From an uncultured delta proteobacterium (lineage in GTDB: Bacteria > Myxococcota_A > Polyangia > Polyangiales > Ga0077539): a stretch of 29,748 nt of DNA. The translations under genes were made by a program, and so were the position numbers. The stretch spans positions 1 to 29,748 of the forward strand of contig CAIOSS010001281.1 of assembly GCA_903860995.1 (NCBI GenBank), read 5' to 3'. This document shows positions 15,103-23,406 of the stretch, piece by piece (the first letter of the stretch is position 1; each line of letters opens with the position of its first letter). Below the pieces are notes generated by a model, which saw only the letters and a program-made list of their open reading frames with translations, made no database searches and was not told the origin of the DNA.

Positions 15103-16196
15103 AACGGCGTCTTCGCCACCACCGCGTTGCCCACGCGACCACGCTCCGGGTCGCGCAGCCGCAGGGCCGAACCCACCGCCGACGACGCCGTCGGCACATA
15201 GGCCAGCCCGAGGTTCTTCCCCAGGGTCGGCGAGGGCGAGCCGCTCGTCACCACGCCCACAACCTCGTCGTACTCGTTGATCACCTGCCAGTGGTCCCGC
15301 GCGATGGCCTTGTCGGTCATCTCGAAGCCCACCAGCTTGCGCGCCATCCCCGCAGCCTTCACGGCCAGGAGTGCGTCACGGCCGACAAACTCGGCCTTGT
15401 CGAGGCGCACCACCCACCCGAGGCCAGCCTCCAGGGGGTTGGTCGTCTCGTCGATGTCATTGCCGTAGAGCGCCATCCGACACTCCAGCCGGAGCGTGTT
15501 GCGAGCGCCCAGACCCGCCGGACGCAAGCCCGCGGACTCCCCGATCCCCAGCAGCGAGCGCCAGATGCGGGCAGCCTCACCCGGCGGACAGAAGATCTCC
15601 ACCCCGTCTTCACCCGTATACCCCGTGCGAGACACCGTGCAGGGCACGTTGAACACCGGGATGTCTGCGAAGTGGAAGGCCGGCAGCTCGTCGGCGCGGC
15701 CGTCACCCACCGCGCCGCGCAGGACCTCCATCGCACGCGGACCCTGGAGGGCGATCAAGGCCGTGTCGTCGGAGATGTCACGCACCTCGTGGGTCGCCTT
15801 CAGCTGTTGCGTGAAGTGAGCGACGATCTTCTCGCGGTTGGAGGCGTTGCACACCACCAGCACGTTGTCGGCCGCCACCCGATAGATGATCAGGTCATCG
15901 AGGATGGTGCCGCCCTCGTTGCAACACACCGTGTAGCGGGCCTGTCCATCGATGAGACCCTGCACGTCGTTGGTCACCAGCCGGTCGACCGCCTGGGTCG
16001 CGCCCGGACCCGTGATCACCAGCTCGCCCATGTGCGACACGTCGAACAAGCCCGCCGCGCGGCGCACCAGGTGGTGCTCGTCGACCAGCCCCGTGTACTG
16101 AACAGGCATCGAATACCCGGTGAAGGGGACCATCCGCGCCTTCGCCCGGAGGTGCTCGTCGTAGATCGGAGTGTGCTTCAAAGAGGATTGTTCCAT
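15084..16196 (-). CDS. gcvT: Glycine cleavage system T protein (aminomethyltransferase)
   Basis: 370 residues, normal length. GcvT transfers the methylene group from aminomethyl-lipoyl GcvH to tetrahydrofolate, releasing ammonia. Seen: MVPFTGYSMPVQYTG (family FAGWxMPVQY), LFDVSHMGELVITGP, VTNDVQGL, YTVCCNEGGTILDDLIIYR with the conserved Asp, LQGPRAMEVL, SRTGYTGEDGVEIF, GLGARNTLRLE, MALYGNDI and TSGSPSPTLGKNLGLAYV. gcvH and gcvP are not seen nearby, although they often follow gcvT. A 63-bp gap separates it from the divergent lipase-like gene; that gap is too short for a glycine riboswitch and none is visible. Confidence 0.95.
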   Translation of the reverse strand: MEQSSLKHTPIYDEHLRAKARMVPFTGYSMPVQYTGLVDEHHLVRRAAGLFDVSHMGELVITGPGATQAVDRLVTNDVQGLIDGQARYTVCCNEGGTILDDLIIYRVAADNVLVVCNASNREKIVAHFTQQLKATHEVRDISDDTALIALQGPRAMEVLRGAVGDGRADELPAFHFADIPVFNVPCTVSRTGYTGEDGVEIFCPPGEAARIWRSLLGIGESAGLRPAGLGARNTLRLECRMALYGNDIDETTNPLEAGLGWVVRLDKAEFVGRDALLAVKAAGMARKLVGFEMTDKAIARDHWQVINEYDEVVGVVTSGSPSPTLGKNLGLAYVPTASSAVGSALRLRDPERGRVGNAVVAKTPFYKRAR

Positions 16197-16259
16197 GGCG
16201 GGGAGACGGTATCAGACAAGACCGTTGATGGGTGTATCGTCGACCCCCGCGACACCTCC

Positions 16260-17333
16260 GTGAGAACGCCCGCACTCATCCTCGGTGCCATCCTCGCGCT
16301 CGGCTGCTCCTCTGGAGATGGCCCGGGCCTGGTCGACGATGTCCCCGCCATCGACGCCGCCATCGGCCTCCCGGACCTGAGCGTTCAAGGTGACCTTGGC
16401 ACTGACGACATCCCCTCCCTCGACGCCGTCGCCGTCTCCGAGCTCGGAGTGTTACCCGAGGTCGGCGTCGCCCAGCGCGGTCCCTATCCCGTCGTCCTCG
16501 TCCACGGCTTCGCAGGCTTCCAGGGCATTGGTCCGTTGACGTACTACTACCGCGTCGCAGACGAGCTACGGCGCCGGGGCGAGGTCGTCTATGACCCCGA
16601 GCTCCCGCCCTTCGCGCCGCCATCCACCCGCGCGCCCGTCATCGCCGCCGCCATCCGCCGTGCCCTCACCGAAACCGGCCGCTCCCGCGTGGTGCTCATC
16701 GCCCACTCCCAGGGGGGCCTGGACGCCCGCTACCTCATCTCCACCCTCGGCTACGGCGACCGCGTCGCCGCCCTCGTCACCGTCTCCACCCCCCACCGTG
16801 GAACACGCCTCGGCGACGCCTTCGCGGGGATCATCCCCGGCGTCAACCTCGGCGTCCTCGACGCCATCGCCACCGCCATCGGCGGCGTCTACAACAACGC
16901 CCCCGGCCGGGCCGAGCTGCGCGGCGCCCTCGCGGCCCTGTCCGAGCGCGACGCCGTCACCTTCAACAGCAGCAACCCCGACGATCCGCGCGTGCGGTAC
17001 TACTCCGTCGCCGGGCGCTCCAACCGCCGCGACGGCCGCGCCGTCTGCGGTGACGCCCTCGTCGCCGACAACCCCACCCTCGTCGACGTCCCATTCCCCC
17101 TCATCGCCCCGCTGACGGCCTTCCTCGAAGGCAATGACCCCGTGCGCCTCGTCAACGACGGCCTCGTGACCGTCCAGAGCGCCCGCTGGGGAACCTTCAT
17201 CGGCTGCGTTCCCGCCGACCACTTCGATGAGGTCGGGCAGATCGCGCACCAGGGCGCCGACCGCTTCTCGGGCTTCGATCACATCACCCTCTACCGCGAC
17301 CTCGTGCGCCGACTCCGAGACGACGGCTTCTGA
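16260..17333 (+). CDS. Lipase-like alpha/beta-hydrolase lipoprotein
   Basis: 357 residues from GTG 16260. Signal peptide with lipobox LALGC, then an acidic tether (VDDVPAIDAAIG, TDDIPSLDAVAV). The hydrolase begins with PVVLVHGFAGF (oxyanion loop at 82-84). The nucleophile elbow is AHSQGG with Ser150, and Asp300 in VNDGLVTV and His321 in ADHFDEVGQ complete a triad. The HGFxGF start, the AHSQGGLDARY elbow and Cys in VCGDAL plus GCVPADH (a likely disulfide) match bacterial family I lipases such as Burkholderia and Pseudomonas enzymes. Those are secreted freely, whereas this one is lipid-anchored. It probably cleaves acylglycerols or esters outside the cytoplasm. thiD follows closely but is functionally unrelated. 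Confidence 0.87.
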   Translation: MRTPALILGAILALGCSSGDGPGLVDDVPAIDAAIGLPDLSVQGDLGTDDIPSLDAVAVSELGVLPEVGVAQRGPYPVVLVHGFAGFQGIGPLTYYYRVADELRRRGEVVYDPELPPFAPPSTRAPVIAAAIRRALTETGRSRVVLIAHSQGGLDARYLISTLGYGDRVAALVTVSTPHRGTRLGDAFAGIIPGVNLGVLDAIATAIGGVYNNAPGRAELRGALAALSERDAVTFNSSNPDDPRVRYYSVAGRSNRRDGRAVCGDALVADNPTLVDVPFPLIAPLTAFLEGNDPVRLVNDGLVTVQSARWGTFIGCVPADHFDEVGQIAHQGADRFSGFDHITLYRDLVRRLRDDGF

Positions 17334-17359
17334 GACCTGTGATCATGGAAGAGACACCC

Positions 17360-18196
17360 ATGGCCGTCGACGCAGCGTTCGCGACCACCGCCCTGGTCAT
17401 CGCCGGTAGCGACTCGTCGGGATGCGCCGGACTCCAGGCCGACCTGCGCGCCCTCGACGCCCTCGGGGTCCATGGGCTCAGCGTCGTCACCCTGGTCACC
17501 GCACGCGGCCGGCGCACCGTGAAGAAGGTCGACCCCCTGCGCAGCGAGCTGGTGCGGGCGCAGCTCGCCGCCGCCACCGACACCCGGAGCCCCGCCGCCG
17601 TGAAGGTCGGCGCCCTGGGCAACGCCGCCGTCGTCGAGATCGTCGCCGATGCCCTCCGCGGAATGGGACCCGTCCCCGTGGTGCTCGACCCGGTCATCAC
17701 CCCGGTGCAGGGACGGGCGCTGCTCGACGACTCGGGCTTCGCTGCGCTGGTGCGCGAGCTCGTTCCGCTGGCCGGGCTGCTGGTGCCCAACCGCGACGAG
17801 GCCGCGCGCCTCGTGGGCCGACCCGTGGGCACCGCCCGCCAGGTGAGGTCGGCCTGCCAGGCCCTCGTGGGGATGGGAGCCCGCGCCGTGCTCCTCAAGG
17901 GCGGCCACTTCGACGGGGCCGATTGTATCGACCTGCTTTACGATGGAACCGACTTCGTAGAGCTGCGCGCTACACGTAGACCGCTCCCTCCCATGCTGGG
18001 CCTCGGGTGCACCCTGTCCGCCCTCATCACGGGTGAGCTCGCCCTCGGATGCTCGCTGCCGGAGGCCGTCCGTCGCGCCCACGCCGTCGTGCAGCACAGC
18101 CTCCAACGACCGCGGATGCTCGCCGACGGCATCGCCACCCCCGGCGAGCTGCGCGACGCCATCGCCGCTCAGCGGATGGACGAGTCGGGCGCCTGA
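17360..18196 (+). CDS. thiD: Hydroxymethylpyrimidine (phosphate) kinase
   Basis: 278 residues from ATG 17360, preferred because GGAAGAG lies 6 nt before it; ATG 17345 and GTG 17339 are alternatives. ThiD phosphorylates HMP and HMP-P for thiamine synthesis. Visible: TTALVIAGSDSSGCAGLQAD (family AGSDSxGGAGIQAD), VVTLVTAR, VLDPVITP, LLVPNRDEAARLVG, AVLLKGGHF and GLGCTLSALITGELALG with the conserved catalytic Cys (family GTGCTLSAAI; the usual Thr is Leu here). The ribokinase-like fold and length fit. No TPP riboswitch is possible in the short gap behind the lipase gene. The 3' end overlaps the converging lipoprotein gene by 28 bp. Salvage-only use cannot be excluded. Confidence 0.9.
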   Translation: MAVDAAFATTALVIAGSDSSGCAGLQADLRALDALGVHGLSVVTLVTARGRRTVKKVDPLRSELVRAQLAAATDTRSPAAVKVGALGNAAVVEIVADALRGMGPVPVVLDPVITPVQGRALLDDSGFAALVRELVPLAGLLVPNRDEAARLVGRPVGTARQVRSACQALVGMGARAVLLKGGHFDGADCIDLLYDGTDFVELRATRRPLPPMLGLGCTLSALITGELALGCSLPEAVRRAHAVVQHSLQRPRMLADGIATPGELRDAIAAQRMDESGA

Positions 18197-18645
18197 CGCG
18201 CTCCGCCGTCGCCCGCCCCGGGGCGAATGGCCTCCACCGTCGGGAAGCTCAGGTCGATGCGCCAGCGGCCGCCCTCGCGCACCAGCGGGACGTCGGCCAC
18301 GCCGCCCGTCGCGCCGCGCACCGTCACCACCGCGCGCTCGTCGGACACCCGCGTCGCCATGTTCGATGGATCGAAGTCCAGCCGCATGCGGATGCGCCCG
18401 GGGGCGATCATCTCCCATGGCTGGAGTTCCCACCCCGAGAGCTGCGAGGCCTGCTGCGCGCGTTCGGTGAGGGCGTCCTGCGCCCGCTGCGAGAGCAGCT
18501 CGTACATCCGCGGTCGGGCCGTGTTGTCGGTGCGCGCCGTTTGCGCCGCGCGCGCAAAAGCCTCCACCGTCGCCTCCGGGGTCTGCCCCGGCGCGTGGTT
18601 GCACGCCGCCACCAACGCCAGCACCGCCGCCCAGCGCCGCACCAT
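18169..18645 (-). CDS. Hypothetical lipoprotein
   Basis: 158 residues from ATG 18645; the longer open frame belongs to the upstream gene's shadow. Signal peptide MVRRWAAVLALVAAC with a clean lipobox (Cys15). The mature part starts TPEATVEAFARAAQTART and goes on with LLSQRAQDALTERAQQAS, then a strand-rich region (VVTVRGATGGVADVPLVREGGRWRIDLSFP). That arrangement, a helical start with a GRWRID-type strand, resembles DUF4878/NTF2-like lipoproteins, but I cannot confirm the family. The ATG overlaps the stop of the preceding outer-membrane protein gene (TGATG), so the pair is translationally coupled. Role unknown; probably periplasm-facing. Confidence 0.75.
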   Translation of the reverse strand: MVRRWAAVLALVAACNHAPGQTPEATVEAFARAAQTARTDNTARPRMYELLSQRAQDALTERAQQASQLSGWELQPWEMIAPGRIRMRLDFDPSNMATRVSDERAVVTVRGATGGVADVPLVREGGRWRIDLSFPTVEAIRPGAGDGGARQAPDSSIR

Positions 18646-19250
18646 CACCGCACCCGCATCAGCCCCGCGTTGACCATCGTGCGAAACACCAGGCCCGCCA
18701 GCAGCTCGACGGAACTGTCGTCGCGCCCAGTGCCCTGGGCGTACCAGGGCTTCGCCGACACATACCGGGTCGCCAGACGGAGGGACACCACGCCGCGATC
18801 GCCGATGTACACCGGCAGGTCGGCACCGCCGCCGACCACGAAGCCCACGCCGCTCGCGTCGCTCGATCCGGGGCGCAGCCACGCCGCCCCCAGCTCGAGG
18901 CCGATGGAGTCGACGAAGAGATCGAGCCAGCCAGGGCCGCGCTCGAGGTCGTACGACCAGCGGGCGAAGAAGGCCGGGCGGAAATCCACCGCGGCGAAGG
19001 CGTAGTCGTAGCGGGCACCCGAGAAGGCCCGGTCGTAGCCGAGCACCACGCCCACCATGTCGAGCGCGCGCGCCCGCAGCGCGACCGACCCGGCGCCCGA
19101 CCAGGCCCCCGCCTCGACGCCCCCGCCGAGGACCTCCGCGGAGAGCGACAGGTCGCCCCGTAGGCGACCGTAGACCCCGTCGCGCGCCTGCGCCGCCGCA
19201 GGAGAAGCGACGGAAAAGAATACACCGACAAGTAAAACGAAAGGGCGCAT
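18645..19250 (-). CDS. Predicted outer-membrane beta-barrel protein
   Basis: 201 residues from ATG 19250, which gives a signal peptide (MRPFVLLVGVFFSVASPAAAQA, cleavage after AQA). Alternating strands with aromatic girdle residues follow: GRLRGDLSLSAEVLGG, SVALRARALDMVGVVLGYD, YDYAFAAVDFRPAFFARWSY, FVDSIGLELGAAWL, GVGFVVGGGADLPVY, VVSLRLATRYVSA. The last strand is ELLAGLVFRTMV. This is the pattern of a small 8- to 10-stranded outer-membrane barrel. No family assigned. It is first in a two-gene operon with the lipoprotein. It diverges from a propeller-lipoprotein operon across 146 bp. Confidence 0.78.
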   Translation of the reverse strand: MRPFVLLVGVFFSVASPAAAQARDGVYGRLRGDLSLSAEVLGGGVEAGAWSGAGSVALRARALDMVGVVLGYDRAFSGARYDYAFAAVDFRPAFFARWSYDLERGPGWLDLFVDSIGLELGAAWLRPGSSDASGVGFVVGGGADLPVYIGDRGVVSLRLATRYVSAKPWYAQGTGRDDSSVELLAGLVFRTMVNAGLMRVR

Positions 19251-19283
19251 CGCTGCCAGGGCGCCGACCCTAGCATGGCGCAG

Positions 19284-19304
19284 CGTGTGCCGTGGACGCA
19301 CACG
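19284..19304. other. Inverted repeat in divergent intergenic region
   Basis: CGTGTGC (19284-19290) and GCACACG (19298-19304) form a perfect 7-bp inverted repeat with a 7-base spacer CGTGGAC. It lies in the gap between the divergent barrel gene and the propeller-lipoprotein operon, and could be an operator or a 5'-UTR hairpin of either. In such GC-rich DNA this may be chance. Confidence 0.3.
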
Positions 19305-19396
19305 GGGTGACCGCGTTGTCGCGTACGAAGCAGCGGAAAACCGGGGCATTGGAGGGATGCGGCGCGTGGCCCGCTTCCTGCGAAAGGGCCCTCATC

Positions 19397-21073
19397 GTGA
19401 AACCAATCAACCTGCTTCGAGTAGGCCTGACCGCGGCGGCAGCGCGGTTGCTGATGGGCTGTGGGTCCGACTCAGCGGACTCCGCGCCGGGTGGTGGACA
19501 GGTCTTCACCGTCGACGCGGGGAGCAACGCGCGCTTCGACGTGGGCGCGACGCCGGCCGTTGACGCGGGGCTGCCGCCGGAGATCGAGGAGCAGCGGGTC
19601 TTCGAGACGCCGCAGGCGGGGTCGCGCTTCGTCTATGTGGCCAACCCGCGGAGGGACAACGTGGCGGTCATCGACTCGCGCACGCTCGCCATCACCTCCG
19701 TCGAGGCGGGCGACGGGCCGACCTATCTCGTGACCGTTCCAGAGCGCGGAGGCACGCCCGTCGACGAGGCGCTGGTCATCAACGTGAACGCCAGCACCGC
19801 GACGCTGCTGCGCAGCACCACCGCGGGCACCACCACCACGCAGATGCCCGTCGTGGCGGGCGCCAACGCCATCGCCGTCGCCCCCAACGGACACTACGCC
19901 GTGGTGTACCTCGACACCTCGCGGCCCAACCAGGGCGTGCCCGCGGGGAGCTTTCAAGAGGTCGCCGTGCTGCGGCTCGACCCGGGCATGGAGCGGGGCC
20001 TGCTGCTCTCGGTGGGATTCCGGCCCATCAACGTGCAGTTCAGCGCGGACGGCGAGACGGGATTCGTCATCACCGAAGACGGCGTGTCGATCCTGCGATT
20101 TGCGTCACTCACGGGGCCGGCGCTCGTGCCGACGGTGTCGTTCTATGACGACAGCATCGTCGCCCCGTCGGACGCGGGTGTGGCCGACGCGGGCGCCGTG
20201 CTGCCCAGGGACGCGCGCGCGCAGGACGTGTCGGTCACCCGCGACGGCCGCTTCGCCATCGCCCGCTTCGCTGACAGCCCCGCGATGCGCGTCGTCGACC
20301 TGATGCGCCGCACCGTGCAGACCATCAACCTCGGTACGGCCATCACCGACCTCGACGTGGCGCCCGACGGAACCTTCGCCCTCGCGGCCCTGCGCGGCGA
20401 GTCGCGGGTGCTGCGGATCCCCATCCCCGGGGGACTCACCGACCCGGCGCTGCGGCGCTCGATCGACCTGCCGGGCGAGGTGGTGGGCTCGATCACGATG
20501 AGCCCCGACGGCGCGCGGGCGCTGGTGTACAGCACCGCGGCGATGACCGAGCGCGCGACGCTGCTCGACCTCGCGGGCACAACCCCCCCGGCGGTGCTGC
20601 GGCTGCGCAAGACCGTGCGCGCGGTGGCCTTCGCGCCGGGCGGCGAGTCAGCGCTCATCGTGCACGGGCGCAGCGAGGGGAGCTCGACCGAGCCGGGCAT
20701 CGACCTCGAGACGCAGATCGATCGGGCGTACGGGTATTCGTTGTTGAATGTCGCCGAGCGCTTCACGCGACTCCAGCTGACGCCCGCGGAGGTGGGGCCC
20801 TTCGCGCTGGTTCCGGGCGGGACGCACGCCTTCGTGCTGCTGCGCGATGACTCACGGCGGGTGTCGCTGGCGCAGCGCATCACCCTCGCCAGCCTGACCA
20901 TCCAGGACCTCGCGCTGGGCTCTCCCCCCGTCTCCGTCGGCGCCGTGCCCGCCACCGAGCGGGCCTTCATCGGACAGGATCACCCCGAAGGCCGCATCAC
21001 CTTCGTCGATTGGAACACCGGTGCCCAGCAGTCGATCACGGGCTTCGAGCTCAACAGCCGGATCGTGGAGTGA
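19397..21073 (+). CDS. Beta-propeller-like lipoprotein (YVTN-type repeats)
   Basis: 558 residues from GTG 19397, which places a signal peptide (VKPINLLRVGLTAAAARLL) before lipobox LMGC (Cys22). A Gly/Asp-rich tether (VFTVDAGSNARFDVGATPAV) precedes repeats of about 45 residues: FVYVANPRRDNVAVIDSRTL, ANAIAVAPNGHYAVVYLDTS, PINVQFSADGETGFVITEDG, DVSVTRDGRFAIARFADS, DLDVAPDGTFALAALRGES, SITMSPDGARALVYSTAA, AVAFAPGGESALIVH. The recurring xxSPDGxxAxV pattern is that of YVTN/WD40-like propellers. No enzyme residues recognised, so binding or scaffolding at the surface is likely. The stop overlaps the next start (TGATG). It heads a coupled three-gene operon with a second propeller and an outer-membrane barrel. 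Confidence 0.85.
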   Translation: MKPINLLRVGLTAAAARLLMGCGSDSADSAPGGGQVFTVDAGSNARFDVGATPAVDAGLPPEIEEQRVFETPQAGSRFVYVANPRRDNVAVIDSRTLAITSVEAGDGPTYLVTVPERGGTPVDEALVINVNASTATLLRSTTAGTTTTQMPVVAGANAIAVAPNGHYAVVYLDTSRPNQGVPAGSFQEVAVLRLDPGMERGLLLSVGFRPINVQFSADGETGFVITEDGVSILRFASLTGPALVPTVSFYDDSIVAPSDAGVADAGAVLPRDARAQDVSVTRDGRFAIARFADSPAMRVVDLMRRTVQTINLGTAITDLDVAPDGTFALAALRGESRVLRIPIPGGLTDPALRRSIDLPGEVVGSITMSPDGARALVYSTAAMTERATLLDLAGTTPPAVLRLRKTVRAVAFAPGGESALIVHGRSEGSSTEPGIDLETQIDRAYGYSLLNVAERFTRLQLTPAEVGPFALVPGGTHAFVLLRDDSRRVSLAQRITLASLTIQDLALGSPPVSVGAVPATERAFIGQDHPEGRITFVDWNTGAQQSITGFELNSRIVE

Positions 21074-22674
21074 TGAACGTGACTATCCCTTCCCTCAATC
21101 GATATCAGGGCGTCGCGCTCACCCTCGCCCTCGCGGCCTGCGCCGACCGCGACCCGCGCTATGCGCTCTCCATGGAGACGCTCCCGCCGGTCGCTGCAGG
21201 CAGCGCGCTCGTCTATGTGCAGCCCGCGCTCTCCCGCGCCACGGTGGTCGACCTCACCCAGGACACCCCCGCCGTGCGCCAGGTGGCGGTGGGCGGTGAC
21301 CCCGTGCTGGTCAACGCCCGCGTGGCCCACGACGAGGCCCTGGTGCTCTCGCGGGGTCAGCGCGGCGCGGCGGGCGTGGCCCCGGCGCCGGCCTCGCTCA
21401 CAGGCATCACGGCCGCGGGGGCGGCCCGGCGGTGGACCCTCGGGTCGCCCTTCAACGCCCTCGCGCAGAACGGCGACGGGCGATATGGGATGGCGTACTT
21501 CAACCGCAGCGCCAGCGCGGGGCGGCTGCTGTTCAACCCCAACGAGGTCGCCGTCGTCGACCTCGATCGCGCGCAGGGCCCGAGCAACCCGGTCATTCGC
21601 ACGGTGCGCAGCTTCGGGGGGGTGCCCAACGGGGTGGTGTTCTCGCCGACGATGACCGTCGCGGGAGAGCCGCGCACCCTCGCGGTGGTGCTGTCGGACG
21701 CGTACGTCACGCTGCTCGACCTCAACCACCCGGAGCGCAGCGAGGTGACCGTGCGGCTCACGCTGCCCGAAGACCCGCGCGCCGTGGCGCCCGCGCAGGT
21801 GGTGTTCGACACCGACAACGCCACGATGTACCTCCGGGCCGATCAGTCGAATGACCTCTATGTCCTGAGGCTGGTGACGGTGACCCCGGAGTCGCCGACG
21901 GCCAACGACTTCCGGCCGGCGCTCAACCAGCTCGCCGCGGGCGTGCGCCCGGCCGACCTCGCCCTCTTCGGCGAGCCCAACGCGCGCAAGCTCCTGGTGG
22001 TGTCGCCGGGCAGCCGCGACGCGCGGGTGATCGACACGGTGGCCAACACCACCACGGTGGTTCCGCTGGATGCGGTGGCCAACCGGGTGCTGTTGTTCAA
22101 TGGACCATCGCCGCGCAGCCCGGCGCCGGCGCTGCGGGCGCTGCTGTACGCCACGGCGGGCGTGGCCAGCGCGGTGAGCTTCGTCGAGCTGACCGATATC
22201 GAATCAAGGCGCTCGCAGAACGTCGAGACCCTGCAGCTCGGGCGGGTGATCAACCAGGCGCTCCCGCTGCCCGAGCGGGGCGTGGTGATGTTCGGGCACC
22301 CGACCAGCGCCACCGGGAGCCTGTCGCTGCTCGACCTCGGGCGGCGCACGGCGGCGCCGATCTTCTCGGAGGTCGCCCTGGAGAGCGCGCGCTTCGACGA
22401 CGACCAGCAGGCCCTGTGGGTCGCGCCGCCGTCGGGCGAGCGCCTGGGCTACATCGAGCTGAACAACTTCCGCCCGGGCGAGCTGCGGCTCGACGCGCCG
22501 ATCGTCGATGTCATCCCGGTGGCGGGGGTGGCTGGGCGACGGGTGGTGGCGCTGCACGAGGCCTCCGACGGCTGGATCACCGTGGTGGATGGGACGGACG
22601 TAACGCGGGAGCGCTCGCGCTCGCTGCGGGGCTTCCTGCTGACCGGCTTGTTGGATGAAGGGGAGGCCCGGTGA
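21073..22674 (+). CDS. Second beta-propeller-like lipoprotein
   Basis: 533 residues from ATG 21073, which overlaps the preceding TGA by one base. Signal peptide MNVTIPSLNRYQGVALTLAL ends in lipobox LAAC (Cys23). The mature protein carries repeats like those of its neighbour: ALVYVQPALSRATVVDLTQD, DPVLVNARVAHDEALVL, FNALAQNGDGRYGMAYF, NGVVFSPTMTVAGEPRTLAV, AQVVFDTDNATMYLR, DLALFGEPNARKLLVVSPG, and RGVVMFGHPTSATGSLSLLD. The two proteins are probably ancient paralogues although similarity is modest. No Asp-rich tether here. It ends at TGA 22672-22674, which overlaps the start of the barrel gene. Likely to act together with both neighbours at the outer membrane (inference from coupling). Confidence 0.83.
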   Translation: MNVTIPSLNRYQGVALTLALAACADRDPRYALSMETLPPVAAGSALVYVQPALSRATVVDLTQDTPAVRQVAVGGDPVLVNARVAHDEALVLSRGQRGAAGVAPAPASLTGITAAGAARRWTLGSPFNALAQNGDGRYGMAYFNRSASAGRLLFNPNEVAVVDLDRAQGPSNPVIRTVRSFGGVPNGVVFSPTMTVAGEPRTLAVVLSDAYVTLLDLNHPERSEVTVRLTLPEDPRAVAPAQVVFDTDNATMYLRADQSNDLYVLRLVTVTPESPTANDFRPALNQLAAGVRPADLALFGEPNARKLLVVSPGSRDARVIDTVANTTTVVPLDAVANRVLLFNGPSPRSPAPALRALLYATAGVASAVSFVELTDIESRRSQNVETLQLGRVINQALPLPERGVVMFGHPTSATGSLSLLDLGRRTAAPIFSEVALESARFDDDQQALWVAPPSGERLGYIELNNFRPGELRLDAPIVDVIPVAGVAGRRVVALHEASDGWITVVDGTDVTRERSRSLRGFLLTGLLDEGEAR

Positions 22675-23378
22675 TGAACGCGCGCGTGGTGGGATTGCTG
22701 GGTGCATTGGTCGGGACGGCGTGGGCGGGGAGCGCGAGCGCGCAGCACGCACCCGTCGACGCGCCGTGGCGGTTGGGCTTCGAGGTGGGCGGCCGGTGGC
22801 ACCGCGACCGCGGGCTCGACGCCTTCGGGGACACCCGATCGCCGCCGGTGGTGGGGCTGATGGGCGCGCGCGACCTGGGGCGCATCGGCGACCGGGCGAC
22901 GCTGGCGCTGGACGTCAGCTGGAACGCGGAGATGTTCCAGGGACGGCTGCGGGACTCGCTGCAGAGTCGATTGACGGCGCACCTGCTGAGCGCGGGTGTG
23001 ACGCTGCGGGTGCGGACCTTCTGGTGGCTGGAGCCGTATGCGCGCGTCGCCGCGGGAGCGCTGTATTCAGACATCACGCTGGAGCCCGAGGCGGGGACCG
23101 CGCAGAGCGGCGCCCTGACGGGCGACGAGTGGACCTTCGCGGGCACCGGCGGGGTCGGGGTGATGGTGACGACGGCGCCCTTCCTGGGGCGGCTGCGGCT
23201 GGCCGTGGCCATCGAGGGCGGGTATCAGCTCGCGTTGTCGCAAGAGATGCGGGTGCGCCCGCAGGCGTTGTCCAATGACGAAGCGCAGGCCGACCGGCTG
23301 CCGGTGGCCGACACCTCGCTCGGCACGCTGAGCCAGAGCGGCGGATACCTCCGGGGGCTCATCGGGCTGCGATTCTGA
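22674..23378 (+). CDS. Predicted outer-membrane beta-barrel protein
   Basis: 234 residues from ATG 22674, chosen over GTG 22671 because GGGAGG at 22661-22666 is 7 nt upstream. Signal peptide MNARVVGLLGALVGTAWAGS ends near ASAQ. Amphipathic strands follow with aromatic ends: WRLGFEVGGRWHRD, ATLALDVSWNAEMF, LTAHLLSAGVTLRVRTFWWL, YARVAAGALYSDITL, WTFAGTGGVGVMVTT, LRLAVAIEGGYQLAL. The C-terminal strand YLRGLIGLRF ends in Phe, the usual BAM recognition signal. Probably an 8- to 12-stranded barrel. Its start overlaps the stop of the second propeller lipoprotein, suggesting the barrel and the two lipoproteins form one surface assembly. Confidence 0.82.
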   Translation: MNARVVGLLGALVGTAWAGSASAQHAPVDAPWRLGFEVGGRWHRDRGLDAFGDTRSPPVVGLMGARDLGRIGDRATLALDVSWNAEMFQGRLRDSLQSRLTAHLLSAGVTLRVRTFWWLEPYARVAAGALYSDITLEPEAGTAQSGALTGDEWTFAGTGGVGVMVTTAPFLGRLRLAVAIEGGYQLALSQEMRVRPQALSNDEAQADRLPVADTSLGTLSQSGGYLRGLIGLRF

Positions 23379-23390
23379 GGGAGGAACGCT

Positions 23391-23402
23391 CCCCGCGCGG
23401 GG
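23391..23402 (+). other. GC-only perfect palindrome between barrel gene and esterase gene
   Basis: CCCCGCGCGGGG, flanked by GCT and GGGC, can form a very stable hairpin 13 bases after the barrel stop and 4 bases before the esterase GTG. There is no T-run. It could attenuate or terminate the operon transcript, or hide the esterase ribosome binding site (GGGAGG-like bases sit at 23379-23384). Speculative. Confidence 0.35.
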
Positions 23403-23406
23403 GGGC

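Noticed and set aside
16197..16259. Glycine riboswitch upstream of gcvT
   Set aside because: Only 63 bp separate the divergent genes and no tandem aptamer pattern is present.
17334..17359. TPP riboswitch upstream of thiD
   Set aside because: The gap behind the lipase gene is about 26 bp, too short, and no CTGAGA-type core with its partner element is present.
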